Assembly: GCF_030654605.1 (NCBI RefSeq)
Contig: NZ_JAURXB010000026.1
Coordinates: forward strand, 1 to 56,500
DNA length: 56,500 nt
DNA from: Bradyrhizobium sp.
GTDB lineage: Bacteria > Pseudomonadota > Alphaproteobacteria > Rhizobiales > Xanthobacteraceae
Reading direction: 5' to 3'
The first letter of the stretch is position 1; each line of letters begins with the position of its first letter. This document shows, in pieces, positions 48,364 through 56,122 of the stretch. Position numbers and translations under genes: made by a program. The notes beneath the pieces are model-generated. The model saw only the letters and a program-made list of their open reading frames with translations. It searched no databases and was not told where the DNA came from.

Positions 48364-51180
48364 TTGAAAAGGGGGCGCGCTTCCTGGTGGGAGGTGCGCA
48401 AGGGGGATGACTTGAAACACTATCGACCGCATATCTTTGTCGTGATTGCGCTGGCGATCGTGCTGTCGTCCGGCTGGCATGGCGCGCTTCGCAACGTCCT
48501 GACCGATCTGCGGTTTGCCTGGCAATCGCGCCAGGCCAGTGGCGACATCGTCGTTGTCGCGATTGATGCTCCGTCGATCGAGAAAATCGGAGTCTGGCCC
48601 TGGCCACGCCGTCTTCACGCCGACCTGCTGCGGCGGCTGGAAACCGCCGACGTAAAGGACGTGGTATTCGACGTGGATTTCTCGACGCCATCGGATGCTG
48701 CGTCGGATCAGGCATTCGTCGAGGCGCTTCAGGCGGCCGGCGGATCGGTGGTGTTGCCAGCCTTCAAGCAACCGGCTACCGACGCGGGCGACGCAACGGC
48801 CGTGCACATCAATCGTCCGGTCAATCAATTCGGCGACCATTCGTGGACCGCCGTCGTGAACGTCGCGATCGAACGTGACGGACTAGTTCGTCGCTACCCG
48901 TTCGGCGATACATTCGACGGGGAATTTCATCCCTCGATGGGCGCCGTACTGGCGGGGCAGTATGCTGCAAAGAACCCTCCGTTCCTGATCGACTTCAGTA
49001 TCCGCACCGCGTCGATTCCAGTTGTGTCCTACGTCGATGTGCTGCGCGGGGACGAAACCGCTCTGAACAGGCTGAAGGGCAAGAAGGTCATCATCGGCGG
49101 CACCGCGCTCGAGCTCGGCGATCGTTTCAGCGTCCCCAACGGCGGTGTTGTTTCCGGACCCATCCTGCAAACCCTCGCTGCCGAATCGATCCTGCAGAAC
49201 CGGACGCTGCGCTGGACCTCCGATGTCATGGCGCTGGCGGGGGTATGCATCATCGCGCTGATCATGATGTTCTCGTGGCGTCGCCTTTCCGCTGGCGTCC
49301 GGGTGATCGTTCTGGTCGGAATGGCGGCTGCCACTGAGGCCATCGCCATTCTGGTGCATACAAAGCTGCCCCTCGTTTTCGATACTTCGCTGCTTCTGAC
49401 GGCGATCGCCGTCTACATGGCGGCCATCGCACTCGACGAAATCGACTTTCGGGACCTGCTGGGCCGGATTGCCGAAAACCGCTTTCAGCGCATCGCGATG
49501 TCGCTCGGCGATGGCCTGGTGTGCACCGATTCCAACCACCGGATCACCGTGTGGAACCCCGGGGCGGTCGCGATCTTCGGCCACCAGCCCGCCGAGATGA
49601 TCGGACGGCCGCTCGATTCGATCTGCGCAGCATCCGTCAAGGGCGCACCCGGTTCGATTTCGACCTTCGAAGTCGCCCGCGCCCGATCACAGCAACCCGG
49701 CGGCGTCGTGATGGAGTTCGACGGATTGCGAAGCAATGGCGAAGTGTTTCCGGTCGAGGCCTGTTTCTCCGGCTGGCAGGGTACCGACGGCTTTCAATAT
49801 GGCGCGATCCTGCGCGATATCTCGGTACGGAAGCGCGAAGCCGAGCGCATCAGGTATCTGGCGGAATACGATTCTCTTACCGGGCTCGCCAACCGCGATA
49901 CGCTTCACGATAGCCTGTCGGTGATGATTTTCAACGCGGAAAAGCAGGCCGATCAAGTGGCGCTGCTGGTCGTTGGCCTCGACGGATTCCAGCACATCAA
50001 CGACATGCTCGGACACGCCTGCGGCGACAGCGTGCTGCGTGCGGTGTCCGAACGGCTGAAGGCCGAGTGCGCGGGCGCCGGAATCGTGGCGCGTCTGAGC
50101 GGCGACGAATTCGCCATCGCCGTTCCCGGCGCCGCCATGACCGAAACGGTAGCGCAGCTATCCGAACGCATCGCACTCACATTTGCTACGCCTCTCCTGG
50201 TCGGAACACGGCTGCACCGCCTCAAGGCCAGCATCGGAGCCGCCGTTTATCCCGGCGATGGCTGTACGGCAGAGGAATTGCTGAGCAACAGCCATCTCGC
50301 ATTCTGCCGCGCGAAGGCGACCAAGCGCGGCGGGCATGTGGTATTCGAAAGCGCCATCCGGCACGAACTTGAATCGCGCCTGACGCTGGAGGCGGAACTG
50401 GCGCGTGCCGCCGAGCGTAATGAATTCGAACTGTTCTATCAGCCGCAGGTCCGTCTCGCGGATGGTGGCTTGACCGGTGCGGAGGCCCTTATTCGCTGGC
50501 GCCATCCCGTTCGTGGCCTGGTCTCGCCGGCGGAATTCATGCCGGTCATCAATACCTCCTCCATTTCGGAGCGAATTGCGGGTTGGGTTCTGGAAACCGC
50601 ATGCCGGCAGGCGCGGATCTGGGAGCGGGCCGGCCACGGCGTCCGCGTCAGTATCAATCTTTCGCCTTCGCAACTCCAGTCGGGTGACCTCGCGGCCTCG
50701 GTTGCCGAGATGCTCGATGTCACCGGCCTGACGCCTTCGCTGCTTGAACTGGAGCTGACCGAGGACATTCTGCTGCTGGACGAGCAGCGGGTGCTCGACA
50801 CCTTCCTGAGAATCCAGAAGCTTGGGGTGCGCGTCGTGTTCGACGATTTCGGCACCGGCTATGCCAGCCTGAGTTATCTCAAGAAATTCCCGCTCAATGG
50901 GCTCAAGATCGACCGCTCCTTCGTGCTTGAGCTGTGTGCCGATTCCGACGACGCGGCGATCGTCGGTTCGACGCTCGGCCTCAGCAAGAAGCTCGGCCTG
51001 TCGGTAATCGCCGAAGGTATCGAGAACCGCGCTACCGTCGATCTGCTGGTCAGCATGGGATGCCAGGAAGGGCAGGGCTATTTCTTCGGCCGGCCGATGC
51101 CGGCTCAGGCGTTCGAGGACCGGTTTCTGACGGTGTGCGGGCCCACAGCGCTCGTGCTTGAAGAAGGCGAGGCTGCTTAA
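48364..51180 (+). CDS. CHASE2-PAS-GGDEF-EAL cyclic-di-GMP turnover protein
   Basis: A 938-residue membrane protein. One N-terminal span (about 22-40), an extracytoplasmic CHASE2 domain (about 45-290; WPWPRRLHADLLRRL), three spans (about 295-370), a PAS domain (about 385-490), GGDEF (about 497-655) and EAL (about 675-915). The GGDEF signature is SGDEF (Ser579-Phe583), so cyclase activity is doubtful. The EAL domain keeps Glu707-Leu709, Asp827-Asp828 (DDFGTGYASL) and the EGIEN motif, so it is probably an active phosphodiesterase. TTG starts at 48364 or 48412 both have AAGGGG sites. Confidence 0.9.
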   Translation: MKRGRASWWEVRKGDDLKHYRPHIFVVIALAIVLSSGWHGALRNVLTDLRFAWQSRQASGDIVVVAIDAPSIEKIGVWPWPRRLHADLLRRLETADVKDVVFDVDFSTPSDAASDQAFVEALQAAGGSVVLPAFKQPATDAGDATAVHINRPVNQFGDHSWTAVVNVAIERDGLVRRYPFGDTFDGEFHPSMGAVLAGQYAAKNPPFLIDFSIRTASIPVVSYVDVLRGDETALNRLKGKKVIIGGTALELGDRFSVPNGGVVSGPILQTLAAESILQNRTLRWTSDVMALAGVCIIALIMMFSWRRLSAGVRVIVLVGMAAATEAIAILVHTKLPLVFDTSLLLTAIAVYMAAIALDEIDFRDLLGRIAENRFQRIAMSLGDGLVCTDSNHRITVWNPGAVAIFGHQPAEMIGRPLDSICAASVKGAPGSISTFEVARARSQQPGGVVMEFDGLRSNGEVFPVEACFSGWQGTDGFQYGAILRDISVRKREAERIRYLAEYDSLTGLANRDTLHDSLSVMIFNAEKQADQVALLVVGLDGFQHINDMLGHACGDSVLRAVSERLKAECAGAGIVARLSGDEFAIAVPGAAMTETVAQLSERIALTFATPLLVGTRLHRLKASIGAAVYPGDGCTAEELLSNSHLAFCRAKATKRGGHVVFESAIRHELESRLTLEAELARAAERNEFELFYQPQVRLADGGLTGAEALIRWRHPVRGLVSPAEFMPVINTSSISERIAGWVLETACRQARIWERAGHGVRVSINLSPSQLQSGDLAASVAEMLDVTGLTPSLLELELTEDILLLDEQRVLDTFLRIQKLGVRVVFDDFGTGYASLSYLKKFPLNGLKIDRSFVLELCADSDDAAIVGSTLGLSKKLGLSVIAEGIENRATVDLLVSMGCQEGQGYFFGRPMPAQAFEDRFLTVCGPTALVLEEGEAA

Positions 51181-51201
51181 GCAAGGCTCGCCTCGCGCGG
51201 G

Positions 51202-51477
51202 CTACGGCGCATCAACACCGTCGTTGTGCTGGCCGACGGGCGCCGTGCTGGTCAGCTTGAGCGCGGCGTCAATTTTCGACTGAACGCGGCGGGCCGCCAT
51301 GGCGCCGAGCCTGGTTCTGGTCTTGCCGGTCTTGACGTCGTCGCCGATCTGGAATTGCCATTGCCAGACGTCCGGCTCGACGGTCGGCGCGACGCTGTAT
51401 GGGACGCCTCTATAAATCACAAAAAAATTCCATCGCCAGAATTTGGCCGAGGGACGATATTTCGGTTCCCCGATCAA
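51202..51477 (-). CDS. Hypothetical protein, up to 91 aa
   Basis: A soluble protein containing YRGVPYSVAPTVEPDVWQW, QFQIGDDVKTGKTRTRLGAM and AARRVQSKIDAALK, a strand-strand-helix pattern I recall from short lineage-specific proteins. The start is unclear: TTG at 51477 has a poor ribosome site and GTG at 51420 would give about 72 residues. It converges with the CHASE2 gene. Confidence 0.55.
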   Translation of the reverse strand: MIGEPKYRPSAKFWRWNFFVIYRGVPYSVAPTVEPDVWQWQFQIGDDVKTGKTRTRLGAMAARRVQSKIDAALKLTSTAPVGQHNDGVDAP

Positions 51478-51546
51478 TCCGGGTAACTACGGGGTTGCCG
51501 GCGTGGGGCTTCGTGCCGCCACCCCAGCGCCGCGCCTCTGGCGAAC

Positions 51547-51628
51547 TTGACGCGTCGGGCAAATCAAGCGCATTTTGACACCTCGCAGGAATTTGAAAGC
51601 CCGCGCCGGGAAACCGGCCGCGGGCTTT
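51547..51628 (+). repeat. Promoter-hairpin repeat, copy A (putative tiny sRNA)
   Basis: TTGACG (51547-51552), 17 bases containing cgtcgggcaaatca, GCATTT as -10, then a GCCCGCG CCGG GAAA CCGG C CGCGGGC stem (51599-51625) flanked by AAA and TTT. The same layout recurs at 52680, 53239 and 55296. A 40-60 nt RNA ending at the U-run is possible. This copy lies before the gene at 51721. Confidence 0.7.
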
Positions 51629-51720
51629 CTCAATCGGAGAACACAGGCGTTTGGGGCGATTGTGTCCTTGAACGTGGACCGCCCCGCAGTATAGTTTTGG
51701 AGCAGTTGGAGGACATTGGA

Positions 51721-52653
51721 ATGGGGAGGGCCGCGCACGTCCGGCCGGTCTGTCGCGTGGCGTTCGCCGGGTTGATGCTGGTTTGTTTTTCCGGCCTCGC
51801 TTTGGGCAAGGACGCCGATGACGGCGACGATGAAGCGGTAAAGGCCGCTTCGACGCCCAATCTCTATCTGGACTTGAGGACGAACTACGGCACCTTTCCC
51901 GCTGGCTCGCTCTCGATCGGGTTTGGTGGCTTTGGGTTCGCCGGGCATCAGGCACTGTCGGCCCTCGCGGGCTTTTCGGGGTTTTCGAACCTCGCGGCGC
52001 CCCCGGCCTTCTCGTCACCGTCCAGCCAGAGCGTCGGGCTCGACGTTCCCCTCACGAGCGATCTCAATGACCAGGTCTCGGTGTATGGCGGCTTCAGCGC
52101 CAGCGCGTCCCGCACCGATCTGTCCGACTGGTCGGCGTTCACGATCTACAGCTGGAACGTCGGAATCCAGGCCGACATCCATCAGCAGAATGGCGGATCG
52201 ATTCCGACGATCACACTGCAGTCGACGCTGACGCTTCCGGTGCCCCACGCGACCCTGCCCACAACGTCGCTCAATACCATTCTCGAGTTCGACTACGCCC
52301 TGAACGCGGACGAAACGCGGGGGCTGCTGGCCGGCGTGCAGTACACTTCGGCTGCGGTGGATTCCGGTTTCGTCACGATCAAGCCCAATACCGTCGGCTA
52401 TGTCGGCGGCTATTATCAATGGGACAACAACTGGAAGTTCTCCGGCCGTCTCGGGGTTCAATCCTTTGGCGGTGCTAAGCTTCTCAACAGGACGCCGTTC
52501 GAGCCTTTCACCCAGCCGATCGTCAGGCTGGATCTCGACCGGATGGATGACGACGACAATCGTCTGTTCGGGATAACGGCGATGATCTCATGGGTGCCGA
52601 AGCCATCCTACCAGTTGACGGTGCGAACGCCGCTTTATCTGGTGAAGAACTAG
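51721..52653 (+). CDS. Secreted or outer-membrane beta-strand-rich protein, 310 aa
   Basis: A 310-residue protein with a signal peptide (VAFAGLMLVCFSGLALGK, cleaved near residue 30) and an acidic segment. The rest is alternating polar/hydrophobic strands with many aromatics (LYLDLRTNYGTF; VSVYGGFSASASRTDLSDW; VGYVGGYYQWDNNWKFSGRL), ending in a hydrophobic strand, as expected of an outer-membrane beta barrel. I do not recognise the family. GGAGG lies eight bases before the ATG. Flanked by copies A and B of the promoter-hairpin repeat. Confidence 0.7.
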   Translation: MGRAAHVRPVCRVAFAGLMLVCFSGLALGKDADDGDDEAVKAASTPNLYLDLRTNYGTFPAGSLSIGFGGFGFAGHQALSALAGFSGFSNLAAPPAFSSPSSQSVGLDVPLTSDLNDQVSVYGGFSASASRTDLSDWSAFTIYSWNVGIQADIHQQNGGSIPTITLQSTLTLPVPHATLPTTSLNTILEFDYALNADETRGLLAGVQYTSAAVDSGFVTIKPNTVGYVGGYYQWDNNWKFSGRLGVQSFGGAKLLNRTPFEPFTQPIVRLDLDRMDDDDNRLFGITAMISWVPKPSYQLTVRTPLYLVKN

Positions 52654-52679
52654 AACGTTTTGCCTGTCGGAATAATGTT

Positions 52680-52762
52680 TTGACACGTCGGGCAACCCAC
52701 CGGCGATAATTTCATCATCGCGACAATTGAGCCCGCGCCGGAGAACCGGCAGCGGGCATTTC
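52680..52762 (+). repeat. Promoter-hairpin repeat, copy B
   Basis: TTGACA (52680-52685), the shared cgtcgggcaa core, GATAAT at 52705-52710 (19-base spacing), CATCATCGC and a GCCCGC-GCCGG-AGAA-CCGGC-AGCGGGC stem. It is the most diverged of the four copies, but the stem is kept by paired changes (GCAGCGGGC). It starts 27 bp after the stop of the 310-aa gene. Confidence 0.65.
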
Positions 52763-52850
52763 TGAATCGGGCGGTCATTGCCGTCAGATCTCCCTTGTGC
52801 CGCCGCAATTTCGCAGTCCCGTGGTCCTTGCTGGGCTCAAGGATATCGCG

Positions 52851-53201
52851 ATGAAAAAATGGCTTGTGGGCGCACTGGTCGCAGCTTCATTTTTTCCGCT
52901 TGCGGCAAGGGCACAAGAGCGGGCCGGAAGTGCGGCGCTGGGCGCAGTGTCGGGTGCCGTCGTGCTGGGACCGGTCGGCGCAGTGGCAGGGGCGTTCATC
53001 GGATACACCGCCGGACCGTCGATCGCGCGCTCGTGGGGAATGCAGCGATCCTCGTCGCGATTCCGCGCAAGGCAGACAGCGCAATCCGGTCGTGCGCCGC
53101 AGCAACAGGCCGCCGCATCGGCAAGTGCGCCGCCACCGGTCAGGACTTCGCCGCTTCCCGCCAAGAGAGCCGCGCCGCCACCGGTTCAGGGGTTTGAATA
53201 G
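52851..53201 (+). CDS. Secreted glycine-zipper-like protein, 116 aa
   Basis: A signal peptide (KKWLVGALVAASFFPLAARA, cleaved near residue 22) is followed by a Gly/Ala-rich span with small residues at helix spacing (GAVSGAVVLGPVGAVAGAF, then IGYTAG), typical of a glycine zipper that inserts into or lies against a membrane. The tail is Arg/Gln/Ala/Pro-rich. AAGGA precedes the ATG. Function unknown. Confidence 0.65.
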   Translation: MKKWLVGALVAASFFPLAARAQERAGSAALGAVSGAVVLGPVGAVAGAFIGYTAGPSIARSWGMQRSSSRFRARQTAQSGRAPQQQAAASASAPPPVRTSPLPAKRAAPPPVQGFE

Positions 53202-53238
53202 AGGACCGGCGGGTGAAGCGAGGATCGCGACAAGACAT

Positions 53239-53323
53239 TTGACACGTCGGGCAAATCACCGGCATATCTTCATCATCGCAAGAATTCAAAAGCCCGCGCC
53301 GGGAAACCGGCCGCGGGCGTTTT
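53239..53323 (+). repeat. Promoter-hairpin repeat, copy C
   Basis: TTGACA (53239-53244), a 17-base spacer cgtcgggcaaatcaccg, GCATAT (53262-53267), then CATCATCGCAAGAATTCAAA and the GAAA-loop stem (53292-53318), G and TTTT. A nearly consensus sigma70 promoter is 30 bases upstream of a terminator-like stem, a strong hint of a short transcript. Confidence 0.75.
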
Positions 53324-53686
53324 CAATTCCGCTTTTCATGGATCGGACGGCGGCCGCACGTCATGGCGCCACACCATCCCATGCGCCGCTGCCAGAAGCG
53401 TCGCAAGCGGGCCGCCGTCCGACCTTGCAGCAAGTCCTCTGCACAAAACATCCTGAGCTTATCCGCAATAGGCAGCGCTGAGGTGCACGAAATGCGCCGG
53501 GCGAAATGTGAAGAATTGGGGCGTTGGATGCTTTGGCGATCAGGGGGGCAAACCTAAAGCCCCCGGCTCTGCCGAGGGAATAATTACCCAGCTTGATGTA
53601 TGACGTCTTTGGAGTAGAAATGGTTTCCTTGGGGCGCGGCGATCGGCAGGCGTTGAAGCAGCTTCGAGTAAGCAAGGGAGCGTGCC
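53324..53686. other. Intergenic stretch without a clear gene
   Basis: I see no ORF with a ribosome site. A short hairpin of the cccccggctctgccgaggg kind (53549-53570) is present and probably is a small interspersed palindrome. Local A+T content rises from about 53.58 kb on, continuing into the next genes. Confidence 0.4.
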
Positions 53687-53941
53687 GTGTTTTGGATATT
53701 CAATCATTTGATCTATCTCGTCGGGTACACATTGGCGCGGCTTGTTCTGCCGCTCCTTTCTTTTGGGAAGATATATGTTGAGCCCCTAACTACTCCCCAA
53801 AAAAGATTTAACGCGCTCGGCTACAGGTGCGACGACAGCGGGCGAATAGAGATATCGGCGGCGATCGCCGGCTTCATCGGATTTATCCTATTCTTGACGG
53901 CTTTTTTTGTGTTTTTCCTGTTGATTCAACCTGCTGTGTAA
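53687..53941 (+). CDS. Small membrane protein, 84 aa
   Basis: A GTG-start gene with AAGGGAG six bases upstream. It has two spans, about 4-24 (FNHLIYLVGYTLARLVLPLL) and 59-81 (AGFIGFILFLTAFFVFFLLI), around a cytoplasmic or periplasmic loop GYRCDDSGRIEI. Codon use is richer in A/T than the flanks, as in recently gained DNA. No family recognised. Confidence 0.6.
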   Translation: MFWIFNHLIYLVGYTLARLVLPLLSFGKIYVEPLTTPQKRFNALGYRCDDSGRIEISAAIAGFIGFILFLTAFFVFFLLIQPAV

Positions 53942-54099
53942 AAAACGACTGGCCATGGAACGCCTGCGCGCGTGACGTCCCATAGGGATATGCAGCGCAT
54001 AGGACGAGCGTCGCAGAGCGCTCGTCAACGAGTATATTTTATGCCGGGCGTAGCCCGCTCTTGAGATCAATTTTTTGTCAGTTTTAATCGAGGCCACCG

Positions 54100-55239
54100 A
54101 TGTGGGGTCCTATTGCCAAACGAGTAGCAAAAAAGGTTGCCGAGAAATTCTCAGCAAGAAGGGTTGCCGAGGATTTTGCAGCGGACAGGATTGCCGATGA
54201 ATTCTTTAACGACGAGCTAAGTAAGCCAGAGGCATACGTCGATCGCATTAAAAAAGAATATCAGCTGCCTGAGCGTGCAGACGCGTTGCTTCGTTACAAT
54301 TCAGATCCCGCCTACTGGAAGAAACTGTACGGTGACGATCCACTAAATTCGCCAAATCGTCCCGTTCCTCAAGAGGCGTTGCCTCCCCCGAGGGGCGGCA
54401 GCTATCGAGACGCTCCGTCAAGCAGCGATCCCGTGTATCGTGGTTTTCCGCTGCTTCCGGATTTTCATTACCAGCTTCAGATGCCCAGCCCTGTAGATTC
54501 TTTCGACACCCGGTTCAGAAAATGGGACTCGATCGCGAATCCTCCGGCTTCCTTCGACGACCGCTTTGGAAGGTGGGGCTCCGCCCCGGTCGCCGATCCG
54601 CGAGACTCGTTCAACGAACGCTTTGGAAATTGGGGTTCCGTCCCTGTAGCCGGTTCGGTCGATACCCGCTCGCCGGTTTTGCGCGCGCTGGCGAAATACC
54701 GGCGATCGGAGACTCCCGATGGCCTGGTAATGGCTTCGGCACAAGGAGCGTTTCCAGCAGCAGTCTCGTTTCAGCCCGATATTGTCAGCACGGGTTTCGT
54801 GCTTGGCAAGTTCGTGGAGAACGGCGTGAGCCCACCTGCGCCGACGGTGCCGCCATCTTTGCCGGAGCCCGCGGCGCCAAATTTTGCGAACAAGGAATCT
54901 GCTTTCGATAGGGGATCGGGAAATGCGTCCGGCGCGCCGAGGCCTATCACGTATCGGGTCAGTTCTGCTTTTCCCAACCCGCCGCGTGACCTTGGGCAGC
55001 CGGTGAACCCGCCACAACCCGCCCCGCTGGGCATATTCAGCGGCGAGCCAATATTGCCGCTTCCGCATTCAATATGGGGTTTACCGGATAGATCCAGCCC
55101 ATCTCCCTATGACGCCTTGTCCGACTTTCTGGCCGGCCTTAGCCGGAGAAATCCAGCAGAGCTTCCGCTGGATAACGACCCGCGCGGATCTAATCGCGAC
55201 GAGCGTGGGTGGCCTTGGTTCCTCCAAGGCCAGCGCTAG
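54100..55239 (+). CDS. Hypothetical protein with three 'SF-x2-RF-x2-W-x-S' repeats
   Basis: A 379-residue soluble protein, not recognised. The first 90 residues are a charged helix (WGPIAKRVAKKVAEKFSARR, with SDPAYWKKLYGDDP). Then a low-complexity Pro/Ser-rich part holds three tandem units of about 20 residues: SFDTRFRKWDS, SFDDRFGRWGS and SFNERFGNWGS (about residues 129-182). The rest is Pro-rich and ends in RGWPWFLQGQR. The GAGG site precedes the ATG. The upstream 150 bp is A/T-rich with a hairpin (gacgagcg ... cgctcgtc). Confidence 0.6.
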   Translation: MWGPIAKRVAKKVAEKFSARRVAEDFAADRIADEFFNDELSKPEAYVDRIKKEYQLPERADALLRYNSDPAYWKKLYGDDPLNSPNRPVPQEALPPPRGGSYRDAPSSSDPVYRGFPLLPDFHYQLQMPSPVDSFDTRFRKWDSIANPPASFDDRFGRWGSAPVADPRDSFNERFGNWGSVPVAGSVDTRSPVLRALAKYRRSETPDGLVMASAQGAFPAAVSFQPDIVSTGFVLGKFVENGVSPPAPTVPPSLPEPAAPNFANKESAFDRGSGNASGAPRPITYRVSSAFPNPPRDLGQPVNPPQPAPLGIFSGEPILPLPHSIWGLPDRSSPSPYDALSDFLAGLSRRNPAELPLDNDPRGSNRDERGWPWFLQGQR

Positions 55240-55295
55240 ACGCGGATCGGTTGCTGTCTCCAGGGTAAAGATTTCATCGACAACTTTTTTCACAT

Positions 55296-55381
55296 TTGAC
55301 ACGTCGGGCAAATCACCTGCATATTGTCACCATCGCAAGAGTTCAAAAGCCCGCGCCGGGGAAACCGGCCGCGGGCTTTTT
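55296..55381 (+). repeat. Promoter-hairpin repeat, copy D
   Basis: TTGACA (55296-55301), 17 bases with cgtcgggcaaatcacct, GCATAT (55319-55324), a CCATCGCAAGAGTTCAAAA segment, then the GCCCGCG CCGG GGAAA CCGG C CGCGGGC stem (55349-55376) and TTTTT. It begins 57 bp after the 379-aa gene. Confidence 0.75.
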
Positions 55382-55534
55382 CAGTCCGGGAAGCTGGCCG
55401 GATATCGCCTGCTCCGCCACTTTTCCTGCGCAAAATCTCCTGAGGGAATCGGCGATATTTAAGGAGCAAACGCGCGGAGGGTCCCCAGGAATAGAAGATC
55501 AACCGCAGCAGTAGGTTAGTGAAGGAACAGCGGT

Positions 55535-56122
55535 GTGATTTCTCGAAAATCGACAATCAGGCTGCTTGCGGTTGCCGCGTTTCTCATAATCGCAAGACTA
55601 GTGTTCGACCTCACCTCGGCTGCGGCCTATGTTTATCCGGAGTTCGATTTCGGCCTGAACGGCATCGCGTTTGTTGTGTTCATCCTCGCCGTGCCGGGTG
55701 TCCTGGCGCTGGCTTTGGCCCGTCTTTTTCAAAAGCGGCTTGTCGAAGCCGGCGGTCTGGTGATCATCTGCTATTTCCCATTTTCGTTTGACGAAGCTGT
55801 CGACAGACAATTTTGGAGGTTCCGAATCCACGAGTCGGAATACCAGTCGATCATGCAGGCTGATCCAGGGCCGCCGCCAAAATACAGGGTCTTCAACTGG
55901 GGCAATCGCAATACCCAATTGATAGGCGGGGGCGTTATCGTCGAGGCCGTCGTGTTCGACGAGTCGGACGAGATCGGGCGATGGTCGCAAGAATGGATCG
56001 AGCCTCGGCCAAGTCCATCACCCGAAGACCGGTGGATCACCGCGCGCTCCGATTATCCATCGTGCAAACGGCGCATGAAGCTCCTAGGGAATCACTTTTA
56101 CTACCTGGCCGAGGAATGTTGA
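55535..56122 (+). CDS. Hypothetical membrane-anchored protein, 195 aa
   Basis: GTG start with AAGGAA about eight bases upstream. Two N-terminal spans (about 8-24 and 41-66: IAFVVFILAVPGVLALALAR) are followed by a cytoplasmic or periplasmic globular part (FDEAVDRQFWRFRIHESEY; GNRNTQLIGGGVIVEAVVFD) ending KLLGNHFYYLAEEC. It is not recognised. Its stop overlaps a TTG start of the partial gene at 56119 by three bases, so both are co-translated. Such two-gene pairs with a small membrane protein may be effector-immunity-like, but there is no direct evidence. Confidence 0.6.
   Translation: MISRKSTIRLLAVAAFLIIARLVFDLTSAAAYVYPEFDFGLNGIAFVVFILAVPGVLALALARLFQKRLVEAGGLVIICYFPFSFDEAVDRQFWRFRIHESEYQSIMQADPGPPPKYRVFNWGNRNTQLIGGGVIVEAVVFDESDEIGRWSQEWIEPRPSPSPEDRWITARSDYPSCKRRMKLLGNHFYYLAEEC

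Noticed and set aside
47200..48840. Long reverse open frame of over 500 codons across the FecR and CHASE2 genes
   Set aside because: It is the mirror of two well-supported forward genes; the Gly-Asn repeat produces a meaningless Val/Ser/Ala repeat on the other strand.
51547..55381. Integron-like cassette array (gene plus recombination hairpin)
   Set aside because: The repeats carry a sigma70-type promoter and a terminator stem, not attC core sites, and no integrase is visible. Kept only as an RNA-type repeat family.
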